A stretch of 64,000 nucleotides of DNA from Mycobacterium sp. MBM (GTDB taxonomy: Bacteria > Actinomycetota > Actinomycetes > Mycobacteriales > Mycobacteriaceae), in NCBI GenBank assembly GCA_021648845.1, contig JAKJHY010000030.1, forward strand, positions 1-64,000. Direction: 5' to 3'. The notes below the pieces were generated by a model. The model had not been told where the DNA came from. It was given only the letters and a program-made list of their open reading frames with translations, and did no database searches. Numbering within the stretch: position 1 is the stretch's first letter; the number at the start of each line of letters is the position of its first letter. Both the position numbers and the translations under genes were made by a program. Positions 51,906 to 60,789 of this stretch are shown here, in pieces.

Positions 51906-52211
51906 TCAGTTGCAGCCGCCGGCGCTGACCCATCTCCCGTTGTAGCCGATGCAGCCGCTGACGTTCGACCCGGGCGGCGGGGGTGGTGGCGGCGGGTCCT
52001 CGGGCAGCGGCGCGTAATAGGCCGGGGGCGGGACGTAGGGGGCCACCGCATCGGCAATATCGACGCATCCGCCCACCGTGATCCGCCGGCCCGCGCTGGC
52101 GCACACGTCTGCCCCGGCGGGCGCCGCCAAGACGATGACGCCGGGCAACGTCAAGAACGCGAGTGCGATCGTCGTGAACCGGGCCGGTGCCGATCGGCGT
52201 GATCTCGTCAC
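51906..52211 (-). CDS. Small secreted Pro-rich protein
   Basis: A 101-residue protein from ATG 52211, which overlaps the haemophore-like gene stop as ATGA. Signal peptide (cleavage near APAGADV), two cysteine pairs (DVCASAG, GGCVD; SGCIGYNG, GGCN) and a central run of prolines. No enzyme motif. Coupling to the haemophore-like gene suggests a joint role at the envelope. Confidence 0.78.
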   Translation of the reverse strand: MTRSRRSAPARFTTIALAFLTLPGVIVLAAPAGADVCASAGRRITVGGCVDIADAVAPYVPPPAYYAPLPEDPPPPPPPPGSNVSGCIGYNGRWVSAGGCN

Positions 52212-52579
52212 GGTTGTTGTCCTCCACGGGATTCGGGTCCGCTGTAGCCGCAGCGGTTGCGGAAGTCGACCAGCGGTTGGCGGATACCTCGCAGCTCCGC
52301 GTGCTCGACGGGATGAGCATCGAAGTAGACCTTGGTGGATTCGGGCACCTCATCCGGGGGTAGCCCGTGCAGGTCGGTGAAGTACGCGTTGAGTTCGGGG
52401 TGGGTGAACAGGTAGGCCGACGTCGCGGCGGCGACCCCGGCGGCGATACCGGCCAGGTCGGCGGCGGTGCAGTTGGGCGGGGGCGGGGGTTCGGCGTGCG
52501 CCGCGGCGGCACCCGCGAGAGCGCCGGCGGCAAGCGTGAGCGCCCCGGCGCCCCTGAGCAGTTTCGGTGTCAGCCTCAT
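52208..52579 (-). CDS. Haemophore-like protein (mycobacterial MHB type)
   Basis: A 123-residue secreted protein. The signal peptide ends near AAAHAEP. The mature helical domain has two cysteines (PNCTAADLAG and RNRCGYS) flanking a YLFTHPELNAYFTDLHGL core, as in the mycobacterial haemophore family (Rv0203 type). Such proteins bind haem in the periplasm for iron uptake. No heme transporter (MmpL3/11) is encoded nearby. The start is ATG 52579; an upstream extension has no signal-peptide sense. Confidence 0.85.
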   Translation of the reverse strand: MRLTPKLLRGAGALTLAAGALAGAAAAHAEPPPPPNCTAADLAGIAAGVAAATSAYLFTHPELNAYFTDLHGLPPDEVPESTKVYFDAHPVEHAELRGIRQPLVDFRNRCGYSGPESRGGQQP

Positions 52580-52637
52580 CGGTGGGTCCTTTCTGCAGGC
52601 CGTGCAGTGGTACCACATGATTGTCGGGCCAGCAGCG

Positions 52638-53699
52638 TCATCGGGTCAGCTCTTCGCCGATCACGGTGACGAAATGGTCCACATCCGCCGCGGTGGTGTC
52701 CCAGGCGGTCATCCATCGCACCTCACCGCGCGCCCGGTCCCAGTCGTAGAACCGCACCCGCGCGCGGACCCGGTCCGCGACCTCGTTGGGGATTGTCGCG
52801 AAGACCGCGTTCGCGGGGCTGGGCTGGCTGAACGCCAGCCCCGGCAGTGACCGGGCCTCCAGCGCGGTGCGCAACCGGTACGCCATCGCGTTGGCGTGCG
52901 CTGCGCTGCGCAACCCCAGGTCGTCGTCGAACAGGCTGAGCAACTGCGCCGAGGCGAAGCGCATCTTGCTGGACAGCTGCATCATCAGCTTGCGCAGATA
53001 CACCAGTCCTTCGGCCCGAGCCGGGTCCAGCACCACCACGGCCTCCGCACCGAGCAGACCGTTCTTGGTGCCACCCAGGCTCAGTACGTCGACGCCGACG
53101 TCGGTGGTGAATGCGCGGAACGGCACACCCAGCGCCGCCGCCGCATTCCACAGCCGGGATCCGTCCAGGTGCACCGCCATCCCGTGGGAGTGGGCGAACG
53201 CGGCGACCGCACGGATCTCGTCGGGGGTGTACAGCGTGCCCAATTCGGTGGTCTGGGTGATGCTCACCGCCAGCGGCTGGGCGCGATGCTCATCACCCCA
53301 GCCGTAGGCCTCCCGGGCCACCAACTCGGGGGTCAGCTTGCCGTCCGGGGTCGGCACCGTGAGTACCTTGAGACCGGTCACCCGCTCCGGCGCACCGCCC
53401 TCATCGGTGTTGATGTGCGCGGTCGACGCCGCGATGACCGCTCCCCACCGCGGCAGCATGCTGGTGAGCCCGAGCACGTTGGCCCCGGTGCCGTTGAACA
53501 CGGGAAACGTCTCGGCGCTCATTCCGAAGTGCTCCCGAATGACATCACGCAGGCGCGCGGTGTACGCGTCTTCGCCGTATGCGGTCTGGTGCCCGCCATT
53601 GGCGGCGGCGATGGCGGCGAGCGCTTCGGGGTGCACGCCGGCATAGTTGTCGCTGGCGAAGCCGCGCCGGTCGGGGTCGTGGATGGTCTGCACGGGCAC
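52638..53699 (-). CDS. Low-specificity L-threonine aldolase
   Basis: A 353-residue PLP enzyme starting at GTG 53699 (GTG 53693 is equally possible). The Schiff-base lysine is in LGGTKNG, the PLP-binding aspartate in VHLDGSRLWNAA, and the N-terminal FASDNYAGVHPEAL is family-typical. It cleaves threonine or allo-threonine to glycine and acetaldehyde. It is 29 bases downstream of the histidine phosphatase gene on the same strand. Confidence 0.92.
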   Translation of the reverse strand: MPVQTIHDPDRRGFASDNYAGVHPEALAAIAAANGGHQTAYGEDAYTARLRDVIREHFGMSAETFPVFNGTGANVLGLTSMLPRWGAVIAASTAHINTDEGGAPERVTGLKVLTVPTPDGKLTPELVAREAYGWGDEHRAQPLAVSITQTTELGTLYTPDEIRAVAAFAHSHGMAVHLDGSRLWNAAAALGVPFRAFTTDVGVDVLSLGGTKNGLLGAEAVVVLDPARAEGLVYLRKLMMQLSSKMRFASAQLLSLFDDDLGLRSAAHANAMAYRLRTALEARSLPGLAFSQPSPANAVFATIPNEVADRVRARVRFYDWDRARGEVRWMTAWDTTAADVDHFVTVIGEELTR

Positions 53700-53728
53700 A
53701 GGTCGATCCTTCCAGCCACCGCGGCCGA

Positions 53729-54328
53729 TCAGCCAGTCGGCGCGATGGCGGGATCGTCGCACTGGCCGGGTTTTTGGTCGTAGAGGTCGACCCGCCATAC
53801 TCCGGCGAGGCGGCTGAGCTGGTTCCAACAGGCGGTGCGTTGCCCGACGTCGGTCAGACGTGTATCGACTGCGGCCAGCAACGCGCGGTTGACGGCGTCG
53901 TGGGAGACGAGCACCAGTGGACCGTCGTCGGTCTCGTCGACGATGTCGGTGAATGCGGCAACCACACGTGCAGACAGGGATTCAGAGCTTTCCACACCCG
54001 GGGCTGCGTCGATGCTGCCGAACTGACGTACGACGTCCGATTTGACTGCGCCTGTCCACGGGCCGTAGTCGCGATCGTTGAGGCGTTCGTCGACCACGGC
54101 GACGAGACCGGCTTCACGGGCGATCGCCTGAGCGGTTGCGACGGCCCGCTGCAACGGACTCGACAGGATCCGGGTGGGGTGTTTGGCGGCCAGGACCGCG
54201 GCAAGTCGCCCGGCCTCGGCGCGGCCCACATCGTCGAGTGGGGGATCGCTGAGTCCACGCAGGCGCCCTTCGGCGTTGAGCGCGGTCCGTCCATGCCGTG
54301 CGAGATACACGCGGTCGATCAAGGTCAT
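53729..54328 (-). CDS. Histidine phosphatase (phosphoglycerate mutase-like)
   Basis: A 199-residue protein from ATG 54328. The phosphohistidine motif is LARHGRTALN, the second histidine lies in VSHDAVN, and arginines occur in ILSSPLQRAVATA. It is related in family only to the phosphatase at 27.9 kb. The substrate is unknown. It is divergent from the fluoride riboswitch/crcB genes. Confidence 0.9.
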   Translation of the reverse strand: MTLIDRVYLARHGRTALNAEGRLRGLSDPPLDDVGRAEAGRLAAVLAAKHPTRILSSPLQRAVATAQAIAREAGLVAVVDERLNDRDYGPWTGAVKSDVVRQFGSIDAAPGVESSESLSARVVAAFTDIVDETDDGPLVLVSHDAVNRALLAAVDTRLTDVGQRTACWNQLSRLAGVWRVDLYDQKPGQCDDPAIAPTG

Positions 54329-54453
54329 GGGCACCACTTTTCGCTCGTGGCAGGGCCTCGTCAATCGAGGATCCCGTCGCGCGCGCATGCTGCTTGTGGC
54401 GAGCCTCACCGCCGTTTCCGGTGCCACCTGGCAGGTGTGGGGTATATTCCCCC

Positions 54454-54526
54454 GTGGCGATGGATCTCCGCCGAGAGGGTTGTACCGGCCCCCTGAACCG
54501 CCCGTCCGGGGCTGATGGCTCCTTTC
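54454..54526 (+). promoter_or_regulatory. Fluoride (crcB) riboswitch aptamer
   Basis: The leader of the crcB genes has the conserved fluoride aptamer elements in order: GGCGATGG-ATCT-CCGCC (first stem and loop), then CTGAACCGCCC, then GGGGCTGATGGCTCCT at the 3' end. These correspond to the GAUG/CGCC hairpin and the CUGAUGGC-CUCC pseudoknot strand of known fluoride riboswitches. A TATATT -10-like box (54443-54448) lies just upstream. Confidence 0.9.
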
Positions 54527-54541
54527 CCGTAACGGAAGGAG
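54519..54541 (+). promoter_or_regulatory. Ribosome-site-sequestering hairpin of the fluoride switch
   Basis: CTCCTTTCC (54519-54527) can pair, with one bulged T, with GGAAGGAG (54534-54541), the ribosome-binding site seven bases before the crcB start. The left arm begins inside the aptamer's 3' strand. Ligand-bound aptamer would therefore hold CUCC and free the ribosome site, a translational ON switch. No T-tract follows, so transcription termination is unlikely. Confidence 0.72.
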
Positions 54542-54548
54542 TGTGCCC

Positions 54549-55055
54549 ATGCCAGGTTCGCGCGATCGCCTGCCCGCCTTGCCGATCGACCCCGATTCCG
54601 TGGTTCCCACGCCCGGCCCGCTGCACGTGCGTCCGAGCGCCATCGCGTTGGTCGCTGTCGGTGGCCTGTTGGGTGCACCGGCGAGGTACGGGATCGGCGT
54701 CGTCTTTCCGCACGCGAGCGGCCAGTGGCCGGTGGCGACCTTTGCGATCAACGTCGCGGGCGCCTTCCTGCTCGGATTTCTCTTGGAAGGGCTGGCGCGT
54801 CTGGGGCCCGACACCCGCTGGCGCCAACGGGTCCGATTGTGCGCCGGCACGGGGTTTCTCGGTGCGTTCACCACCTACAGCACGCTCGCCATGGATGCCG
54901 AGCAGTTGCTACGCGGTAGTCACTGGTGGACAGCGGCGACGTACGCCGCGGCGACGGTGTTCGTGGGCCTGGTCGCATCGTTGGCCGGAATCCTGGTCGC
55001 GGCCCGGCTTCGCGGGGCCCGGGACGACGGCGGGCAGACGGAGCGCGACCAGTGA
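54549..55055 (+). CDS. crcB1: Fluoride channel subunit CrcB/Fluc
   Basis: A 168-residue four-helix membrane protein with family motifs GAPARYGIG, FAINVAGAFLLGF and GFLGAFTTYST. The 25-residue N-terminal extension before the first helix is hydrophilic and the C-terminus is charged. Fluc channels export fluoride as antiparallel dimers, here probably a heterodimer with the downstream subunit. ATG 54549 is placed by the riboswitch-controlled GGAAGGAG. Confidence 0.94.
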   Translation: MPGSRDRLPALPIDPDSVVPTPGPLHVRPSAIALVAVGGLLGAPARYGIGVVFPHASGQWPVATFAINVAGAFLLGFLLEGLARLGPDTRWRQRVRLCAGTGFLGAFTTYSTLAMDAEQLLRGSHWWTAATYAAATVFVGLVASLAGILVAARLRGARDDGGQTERDQ

Positions 55056-55417
55056 CGTTCCTCTGGATCGCCGTCGCGGGAAGCGCAGGTGCGGTGGCCC
55101 GGTTCGTCGTCGACGGTGCGATTCGACGCCGCGTACCGGGTGAATTTCCTTGGGCGACAGTGCTGATCAATGTCACCGGGTCACTGCTGCTGGGGTTCGT
55201 GATGGGCATGGTGATGTTCCACGCGGCGCCGTCCGAGGTGGAGCTGATCATCGGTATCGGGTTCTGCGGCGGCTACACCACGTTCAGCACCGCCAGCTTC
55301 GAGACCGTGCGGCTGATCCAACGCCGGCGCTACCTCGCCGGCGCGGCCAATGCGGTGGGAACCCTGCTGATCACCGTCGCCGCCGGAGCGGCAGGCCTAG
55401 CGCTGGCCGGATTGTAG
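55052..55417 (+). CDS. crcB2: Fluoride channel subunit CrcB/Fluc
   Basis: A 121-residue four-helix protein from GTG 55052, overlapping crcB1 as GTGA. Motifs: GAVARFVVDG, LINVTGSLLLGF and GFCGGYTTFST. Paired crcB genes in actinobacteria are expected to form heterodimers. Both are controlled by the riboswitch. The convergent ligC stop lies 46 bases on. Confidence 0.94.
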   Translation: MTFLWIAVAGSAGAVARFVVDGAIRRRVPGEFPWATVLINVTGSLLLGFVMGMVMFHAAPSEVELIIGIGFCGGYTTFSTASFETVRLIQRRRYLAGAANAVGTLLITVAAGAAGLALAGL

Positions 55418-55463
55418 GGACACGACGGTGCATGTGCGATCCCGGGTCACCCCCGGGCAATTC

Positions 55464-56531
55464 CTAGGTGGTCAGCCCGGGAAGGATGTCGCCCAGGCTG
55501 AACGTCTGCGGTTCTTCGAGTTGAGCGTATGTGCAGGAGCGTGGATCACGGTCGGGGCGCCAGCGGTTGAACTGCGCGGTATGGCGGAACCGATCGCCTT
55601 CCATGTGGTCGTAGCGGACCTCGACCACCCGCTCGGGCCGCAGCGGGACGAACGAGAGATCCTTGCCCGCGTTCCACCGCGAGGTCTCGTTCTTGCGTGG
55701 CGTGCGGTCACCGACTTCGTGTGCGGCCCAGTTCCACGGATGATCATCCAAACTGGTGATCAGTGGCTGCATTTCGCTGAACAACCGCCGCCGCTCGGCC
55801 ATCGGGAAAGCGCCGATCACGCCGACCGAGGCGAGCGCACCGCCGTCGGTGTAGAGCCCGAGCAGCAGCGAGCCGATCGCGTCGTCGCTGGATTTGTGCA
55901 CCCGGTAGCCGGCGATGACGCAGTCGGCCGTCCGCTGATGTTTGATCTTGAACATGACCCTCTTGTCGGGCTGATAGGTGACCGCCAAGGGTTTGGCGAT
56001 CACGCCGTCAAGACCTGCGCCCTCGAACTCCTCGAACCACCGCCTTGCGGTGGCGAGATCGGTCGTGGCCGGTGTGACGTGAACCGAGGAACCGGCGTCC
56101 GCGAGCGCCGCGACGAGTGCCGCGCGCCGTTCGGCGAACGGCCGCGCGGTGTAGTCATCGTCCCCCAGCGCGAGCAGGTCGAATGCCACGAAGGATGCCG
56201 GGGTGTGCTCGGCGAGCATCCGCACTCTGGAATCGGCAGGGTGAATCCGTTGCTGCAGCGCCTCGAAGTCGAGTCCGTGGTCGGTGGCGATGATGATCTC
56301 ACCGTCGACGACACAACGCTGCGGCAGTTCGGTTCTCATCGCCGCGACCAATTCGGGGAAGTACCGGGTCAGGGGCCGTTCGTTGCGGCTGCCCAGCTCG
56401 ATCTCCTGGCCGTCGCGGAAGCAGATCGACCGGAAGCCGTCCCACTTGGGTTCATAGGACGCATCGGGCGGGATGGTCGATATCGACTTGGCCAACATCG
56501 GCGAGACCGGCGGCATGATGGGAAGCTCCAT
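55464..56531 (-). CDS. ligC: ATP-dependent DNA ligase LigC
   Basis: A 355-residue ligase from ATG 56531. The adenylated lysine is Lys29 in EPKWDGFRS, followed by nucleotidyltransferase motifs (VVDGEIII, GVIAKPL, MFKIKHQRTAD) and an OB fold. It is the size of Rv3731 LigC, a stand-alone ligase without polymerase or nuclease domains. It is divergent from the LigD-type polymerase gene, as are Rv3731 and Rv3730c. The 295-base gap between them shows no clear element. Confidence 0.93.
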   Translation of the reverse strand: MELPIMPPVSPMLAKSISTIPPDASYEPKWDGFRSICFRDGQEIELGSRNERPLTRYFPELVAAMRTELPQRCVVDGEIIIATDHGLDFEALQQRIHPADSRVRMLAEHTPASFVAFDLLALGDDDYTARPFAERRAALVAALADAGSSVHVTPATTDLATARRWFEEFEGAGLDGVIAKPLAVTYQPDKRVMFKIKHQRTADCVIAGYRVHKSSDDAIGSLLLGLYTDGGALASVGVIGAFPMAERRRLFSEMQPLITSLDDHPWNWAAHEVGDRTPRKNETSRWNAGKDLSFVPLRPERVVEVRYDHMEGDRFRHTAQFNRWRPDRDPRSCTYAQLEEPQTFSLGDILPGLTT

Positions 56532-56826
56532 CCCCTCATTGTGGTCGGCGCATCCGGCATGGATTGCCGCGGTGGGAAAATCGTTGCCGCGCGGCGGCTC
56601 GTCGGACGATTGACGCCGGTGCCTTGCGGCCCCGGATGGTTGCTCGGCATGGCGTCCACGTCGTCGATGCAATATTGCCCACGCAACCGCAACCACCGCG
56701 GCGGGGTGAGCGCGTAATTTCGAGTGATGAGTGGTCTGCAACGCCGCTGGCACGGGTGCGTCGCCACCCCCAGGCTCGGTGGCCCACTGCACTACCAGCT
56801 GTCCGACGTACTGGAGGGACCCCGGC

Positions 56827-57876
56827 GTGGCAAGCAAGGCTGAAGTGATCGACGTCGAGGGTGTGCCCGTGCGGTTCACCAACCGGGACAAACCGTACTT
56901 CCCGGCACTCGGCGCCAAAGGCACCAAGGGCGCGCTGTTCGACTACTACCTCGCCGTCGCCGACCGGATGGTGAAGTTGTTGAAAGACAGGCCCGTACAC
57001 CTGCAGCGCTTTCCCGACGGCATCGAGGGCGAGGAGATCTACCAGAAGCGGGTGCCACAGAAGCATCCCGACTACCTGCAGACGTGCACCGTCACCTTCC
57101 CATCCGGCCGGACCGCCGACGCACTGAAAATCACCCATCCGGCCGCGATCGCGTGGGCGGCACAGATGGGTTCGGTGACACTGCACCCGTGGCAGGTGCG
57201 CTGCCCGGACACCGAGCATCCCGACGAACTGCGCATCGATCTGGACCCACAGCCGGGAACCGGGTTCGCCCAGGCCCGGGAGGTCGCCACCGACATCCTC
57301 AAGCCGTTGCTCGACGAGCTGGGCCTGGTGGGGTACCCGAAGACGTCCGGTGGCCGTGGCGTGCACGTCTTCCTGCGGATCGCCACCGAGTGGGACTTTA
57401 TCGCTGTGCGCCGCGCCGGTATCGCGTTGGCCCGTGAGATCGAGCGCCGCGCTCCCGAAGCGGTCACCACGTCGTGGTGGAAGGAAGAGCGTGGCGAACG
57501 GTTGTTCGTCGATTACAACCAGAACGCCCGCGACCGCACATTCGCCTCGGCGTACTCGGCCCGCAGCACGCCGATAGCGACGGTGTCGACACCGTTGACA
57601 TGGGACGAGCTACGCGATGCCGACCCCGACGATTACACGATTGCCACGGTGCCGGATTTCATTGCCGGCCGCCCCGACCCGTGGGAGGGCATCGACGATG
57701 CCGCGCAGTCGATCGAGTTGCTGCTCGACATGGTGAAGGCCGACGAGGACCGCGGCCTGGGGGACCTCCCGTACCCGCCCAGCTATCCGAAGATGCCGGG
57801 CGAACCGCCGCGGGTGCAGCCGAGCAAGAAGGTCGCCGCGCACTGGGATGCCGACGGCAGGCGGCTCGCTGACTGA
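56827..57876 (+). CDS. LigD-type polymerase (primase-like) domain protein (Rv3730c-like)
   Basis: A 349-residue protein from GTG 56827. It resembles the polymerase domain of LigD: VHLQRFPDGIEG, the metal-binding DLD in LRIDLDPQPG, and SGGRGVHVFLRI. Such archaeo-eukaryotic primase-like polymerases add ribonucleotides or fill gaps in non-homologous end joining or excision repair. It lacks nuclease and ligase domains and may work with LigC encoded divergently. Confidence 0.93.
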   Translation: MASKAEVIDVEGVPVRFTNRDKPYFPALGAKGTKGALFDYYLAVADRMVKLLKDRPVHLQRFPDGIEGEEIYQKRVPQKHPDYLQTCTVTFPSGRTADALKITHPAAIAWAAQMGSVTLHPWQVRCPDTEHPDELRIDLDPQPGTGFAQAREVATDILKPLLDELGLVGYPKTSGGRGVHVFLRIATEWDFIAVRRAGIALAREIERRAPEAVTTSWWKEERGERLFVDYNQNARDRTFASAYSARSTPIATVSTPLTWDELRDADPDDYTIATVPDFIAGRPDPWEGIDDAAQSIELLLDMVKADEDRGLGDLPYPPSYPKMPGEPPRVQPSKKVAAHWDADGRRLAD

Positions 57877-57882
57877 ATCGCC

Positions 57883-58146
57883 TCAGCGTAGGGGGACGAC
57901 GCCGGCGCCGACGAGCTCGGGGGTTTCGCTCTTCAGGTGTGCGGCGGCGCTGGAACAGGCCATCAACGAGCTGAACTCGACCGCGCCGATCAGGAGCATC
58001 GGCCACAACGTGCCGGCCACCGCGCTGAGGACCAGCGCGTGCGGCGCCGGGTTACCGGGATCGTTGAGACGTCGGCTGGCCACGTACACGACGGCGGTAC
58101 TGACGACCCACCCGATCAGGTAGGCGATGATGGTTGTCTGGACCAC
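57883..58146 (-). CDS. Small two-helix membrane protein, unknown function
   Basis: An 87-residue protein; GGGGAGA lies six bases before GTG 58146, which decides the start (ATG 58164 in frame has no ribosome site). Two hydrophobic segments (TTIIAYLIGWVVSTAVVYVA and LVLSAVAGTLWPMLLIGA) flank a basic loop. No family recognised. It is convergent with the polymerase gene, with six bases between stops. Confidence 0.6.
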   Translation of the reverse strand: MVQTTIIAYLIGWVVSTAVVYVASRRLNDPGNPAPHALVLSAVAGTLWPMLLIGAVEFSSLMACSSAAAHLKSETPELVGAGVVPLR

Positions 58147-58832
58147 GGTGTCTCCCCACTTCATCGGCAGCGGGGCGTGTGATGCACAAGCCTGGGCGCG
58201 ATGTTCAGCTAAATGTAACCTCCGGCCGATCTTGGCGAAAGCCCCACGCGCAGCCCGGTTTGCCGGAACTTGCCAGGTCAAAGACCTGCTGGATCCGCCA
58301 GCAACCTCACAGTCCGTTGCCAGGGAGGCCCGCGCTCAACCGGCGTCAGACGGTCGGCAACGCCTACGCGACCTGGCGGGCGAGCGCGCCGGGCGGTACG
58401 TGGGGTGCGCGGCGCCGGCGCCATCCGGGTCGAAAAGGTGTGCACACCCCCGCGGTGCTGCGCCGGCGCCGGCCGCGGACCGGTGTCGGCGGGAGCTTCG
58501 ATATACGTTGGGCCGCTGCGATTTACGTCGGGAATATGGCGTTGCGGGAGGTTCGTCGCCGCGCCGGACCCTTGCGGTGACAGCGTGTCGGGGCATGCGT
58601 GGAGTTGCACGCTGGGCGCGGTCCGGGCGGACCGTTGGGGCTCGCCGAGACCCGACACGCCGAAGCGACCAGCAGATCGGTGGATGCCGGGGCAGTGCCC
58701 GAGGGCACACTGTTGCCCCGATGTGCGGCCGGTCACAAGGATCGCCGATATGTGACCGAGCAACGTCCTGTGCTGCTAATTGACGCCTCAACAGGAAATT
58801 GATGAGATTCCGCGGCGCGGCGCGTCCGGCGC
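58147..58832. other. 686-base stretch without a convincing gene
   Basis: All reading frames here are open to similar lengths on both strands and none has a ribosome site, family resemblance or plausible composition. The only clear element is a palindrome, CAGGTC-AAA-GACCTG (58274-58288). The region may contain promoters for the leftward small membrane gene, remnants of a gene or an unrecognised RNA. Confidence 0.5.
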
Positions 58833-59855
58833 TCAGGGGCCGGGTGTGAGCACGGCTTTGCCGATGCGTTGCTGCCCGGCCCGGTCGATCCAGGTCACGG
58901 CGATGACATCACCGGGATAGTGCCGATCCAGTACCCGGGTGAGGTCGGTCGCGGACTCGATCGGCACCCCGTCCAGGGTCAGTATCACGTCGCCGTTGGC
59001 CAGCCCGGCCCGTTCCGCAGGGCCCCCCGGCAGCACCTCGCGGACCAGGACACCGGGGAAGGCCTCGTGCTGCTCGGCGCTGCTGACACCCACCCCAAGC
59101 AGGGTGGGCGGACCGATGTGCACGGTGTCCGACGGCGTCAAGGAACGGATCTGGTCGGCCACCGCCATGGCGTCGGTGATCGGGATGGCAAAGCCCTCAC
59201 CGCCCGGGTCGGTCTGGAAGTTCACTGTGGCTGCCGTCGTCACCCCGATGACCTGGCCGGAGGCGTTCACCACGGGCCCGCCCGAATCGCCCGCCCGAAC
59301 CGGAGCGGCGATCTCGAACAGTCCGGTCATCTGTGTCTTGGCGCCGGTCAGCTCGTCCTCGGCGCTGATGGTGCGACCCAGTGCGGTGACCGTGCCGGCT
59401 TCGCGGGTCAGCGGACTGTTGCTGCCCCGCGCGTTGCCGATGGCGATCACCGGTTCGCCGATCACGATCCTGGTGGAGTCGCCCAATGCGGCAGTGGGCT
59501 GGCCGTTCGCCCCACGCAACTGCAGCACTGCGATATCGCGGCCACGGTCGAATCCGACGATATCGGCGCCGAAGGACCGCCCCCCGACCACGCCGGTGAT
59601 GACATCGGCCCCCTGCACCACGTGATAGTTCGTCAGGACCTGGCCGCCACCGTCGATCACGAAGCCGGTTCCGGTACCCATCACGCGCTGGTAGTCGACG
59701 ACGGTGTCCAATCGGACCACCGCGGGCTCGACCTGATCGGCGGCCCAGTCGAGATTTCCGGGCTCGGCGACGGCGGCAGCCTGGGGGACCAGCAGGACGG
59801 CGGCGAGGGTGGCGACCAGGGCGGTGAGCCACCGCCGGGTGTGGACCGTGCGCAT
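58833..59855 (-). CDS. Trypsin-like serine protease with PDZ domain (PepA/HtrA type)
   Basis: A 340-residue secreted protease from ATG 59855. Signal peptide to about residue 31. The triad is His78 (NYHVVQ), Asp107 (RGRDIAVL) and Ser191 (GDSGGPVV). A C-terminal PDZ domain (about 255-335) contains EVLPGGPAERAGLANGDVIL. It resembles PepA (Rv0125) and likely acts in envelope protein quality control. Confidence 0.92.
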   Translation of the reverse strand: MRTVHTRRWLTALVATLAAVLLVPQAAAVAEPGNLDWAADQVEPAVVRLDTVVDYQRVMGTGTGFVIDGGGQVLTNYHVVQGADVITGVVGGRSFGADIVGFDRGRDIAVLQLRGANGQPTAALGDSTRIVIGEPVIAIGNARGSNSPLTREAGTVTALGRTISAEDELTGAKTQMTGLFEIAAPVRAGDSGGPVVNASGQVIGVTTAATVNFQTDPGGEGFAIPITDAMAVADQIRSLTPSDTVHIGPPTLLGVGVSSAEQHEAFPGVLVREVLPGGPAERAGLANGDVILTLDGVPIESATDLTRVLDRHYPGDVIAVTWIDRAGQQRIGKAVLTPGP

Positions 59856-59938
59856 TCGCCGCCTTCCAAGCGCCAGAGGTTTCCCCTCAATACTGACGGT
59901 GAGGAGCCCACCTGTCGACGCAATTCGCGTCGGGCGCG

Positions 59939-60718
59939 TCAATTTTCGGTGGCGACGCCGCCGCGGGTGCGGCCTCGACGGGCCTTGCCCGACGGTCGGT
60001 GATTGCGCAGTTTGGCGTCGTCAGAGGGGGTGTCCGCGGCCGCTTCGGTGTCCTCGGCGGGGTCGGACTCGTCCTCGGTGCCGGTGGTGCTCGCCGGTTC
60101 CGCCGGGGTCTCCGGTTCTGCTGACGCTTCGGATTCCGCGGGGGAGTCCGCTTCAGCGTCGTCGGCGGCCGGGGTGGTGTCCGCGTCCGCCTCGTCGGTG
60201 GCCGGGGTGGTCTCCTCGGACGTCGTTGCCGATCCGCGGCGGCCTCGCCGGCCCTGCTTCTCCGATTTCACCTTGAGCGGCTTGGGCGGCGGTGGCGGCA
60301 ACTCGGCCACGAAGGCCAGGTAGAACGCGAAGGCCGCGAGCAGGGCGATCGCGGCTGCGGCGCCGTAGATGCCGAAAAGCCACTGGCCGGCAGTGTCCAG
60401 GTCCAGCCAAATCTCGCCGATGGCCGCACCGGTGATGAGGACGCCGGCGGCGATGTGCCCCACGATCGACCAGGTTCGCAGCGACAACGCCAGCGCCGGG
60501 GTGCCGAGCTCGGGCTTACGGGTGCGCGCCAACGTCAGCGCCACCGGCAGCGCGGTCAGCCCCACCAGCACGCCGCACACTATGCGCAGCACCGTGCCCA
60601 GGGTGACCGGCCACTGGCCGGTCAGCTCGAACCAGCGCGGAAGCACGAAAAAGAAGAAGAGAGCTCCGGCGAGGATCAGCGAGGACGCGTGCCATAGCGA
60701 TGCGATACCGCGCCGCAT
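59939..60718 (-). CDS. lucA: LucA homologue (Rv3723-like), Mce-complex coordinator
   Basis: A 259-residue protein with four hydrophobic helices (about 10-28, 40-62, 80-102, 110-140), a Pro/Lys linker (PPPPPKPLKVKS) and a long acidic Glu/Asp/Ala-rich tail ending in a basic patch. Position, orientation and shape match Rv3723, which lies opposite the Rv3722c aminotransferase. Rv3723 LucA stabilises Mce1 and Mce4 lipid importers in M. tuberculosis. Its presence in the same window as a complete mce set is notable, although in the tubercle bacillus it is also remote from mce operons. Confidence 0.8.
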   Translation of the reverse strand: MRRGIASLWHASSLILAGALFFFFVLPRWFELTGQWPVTLGTVLRIVCGVLVGLTALPVALTLARTRKPELGTPALALSLRTWSIVGHIAAGVLITGAAIGEIWLDLDTAGQWLFGIYGAAAAIALLAAFAFYLAFVAELPPPPPKPLKVKSEKQGRRGRRGSATTSEETTPATDEADADTTPAADDAEADSPAESEASAEPETPAEPASTTGTEDESDPAEDTEAAADTPSDDAKLRNHRPSGKARRGRTRGGVATEN

Positions 60719-60789
60719 ACTCCTCCTAGAACGAGTTCGTGGTCCCGGGGCGTGACCGGATCATCTCCGGCCACGCCCCGGACCAACTG

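Noticed and set aside
58134..58791. Several overlapping frames of 120-160 codons on both strands
   Set aside because: Mutually overlapping, no ribosome sites, no recognisable motifs; reported as a non-coding stretch instead.
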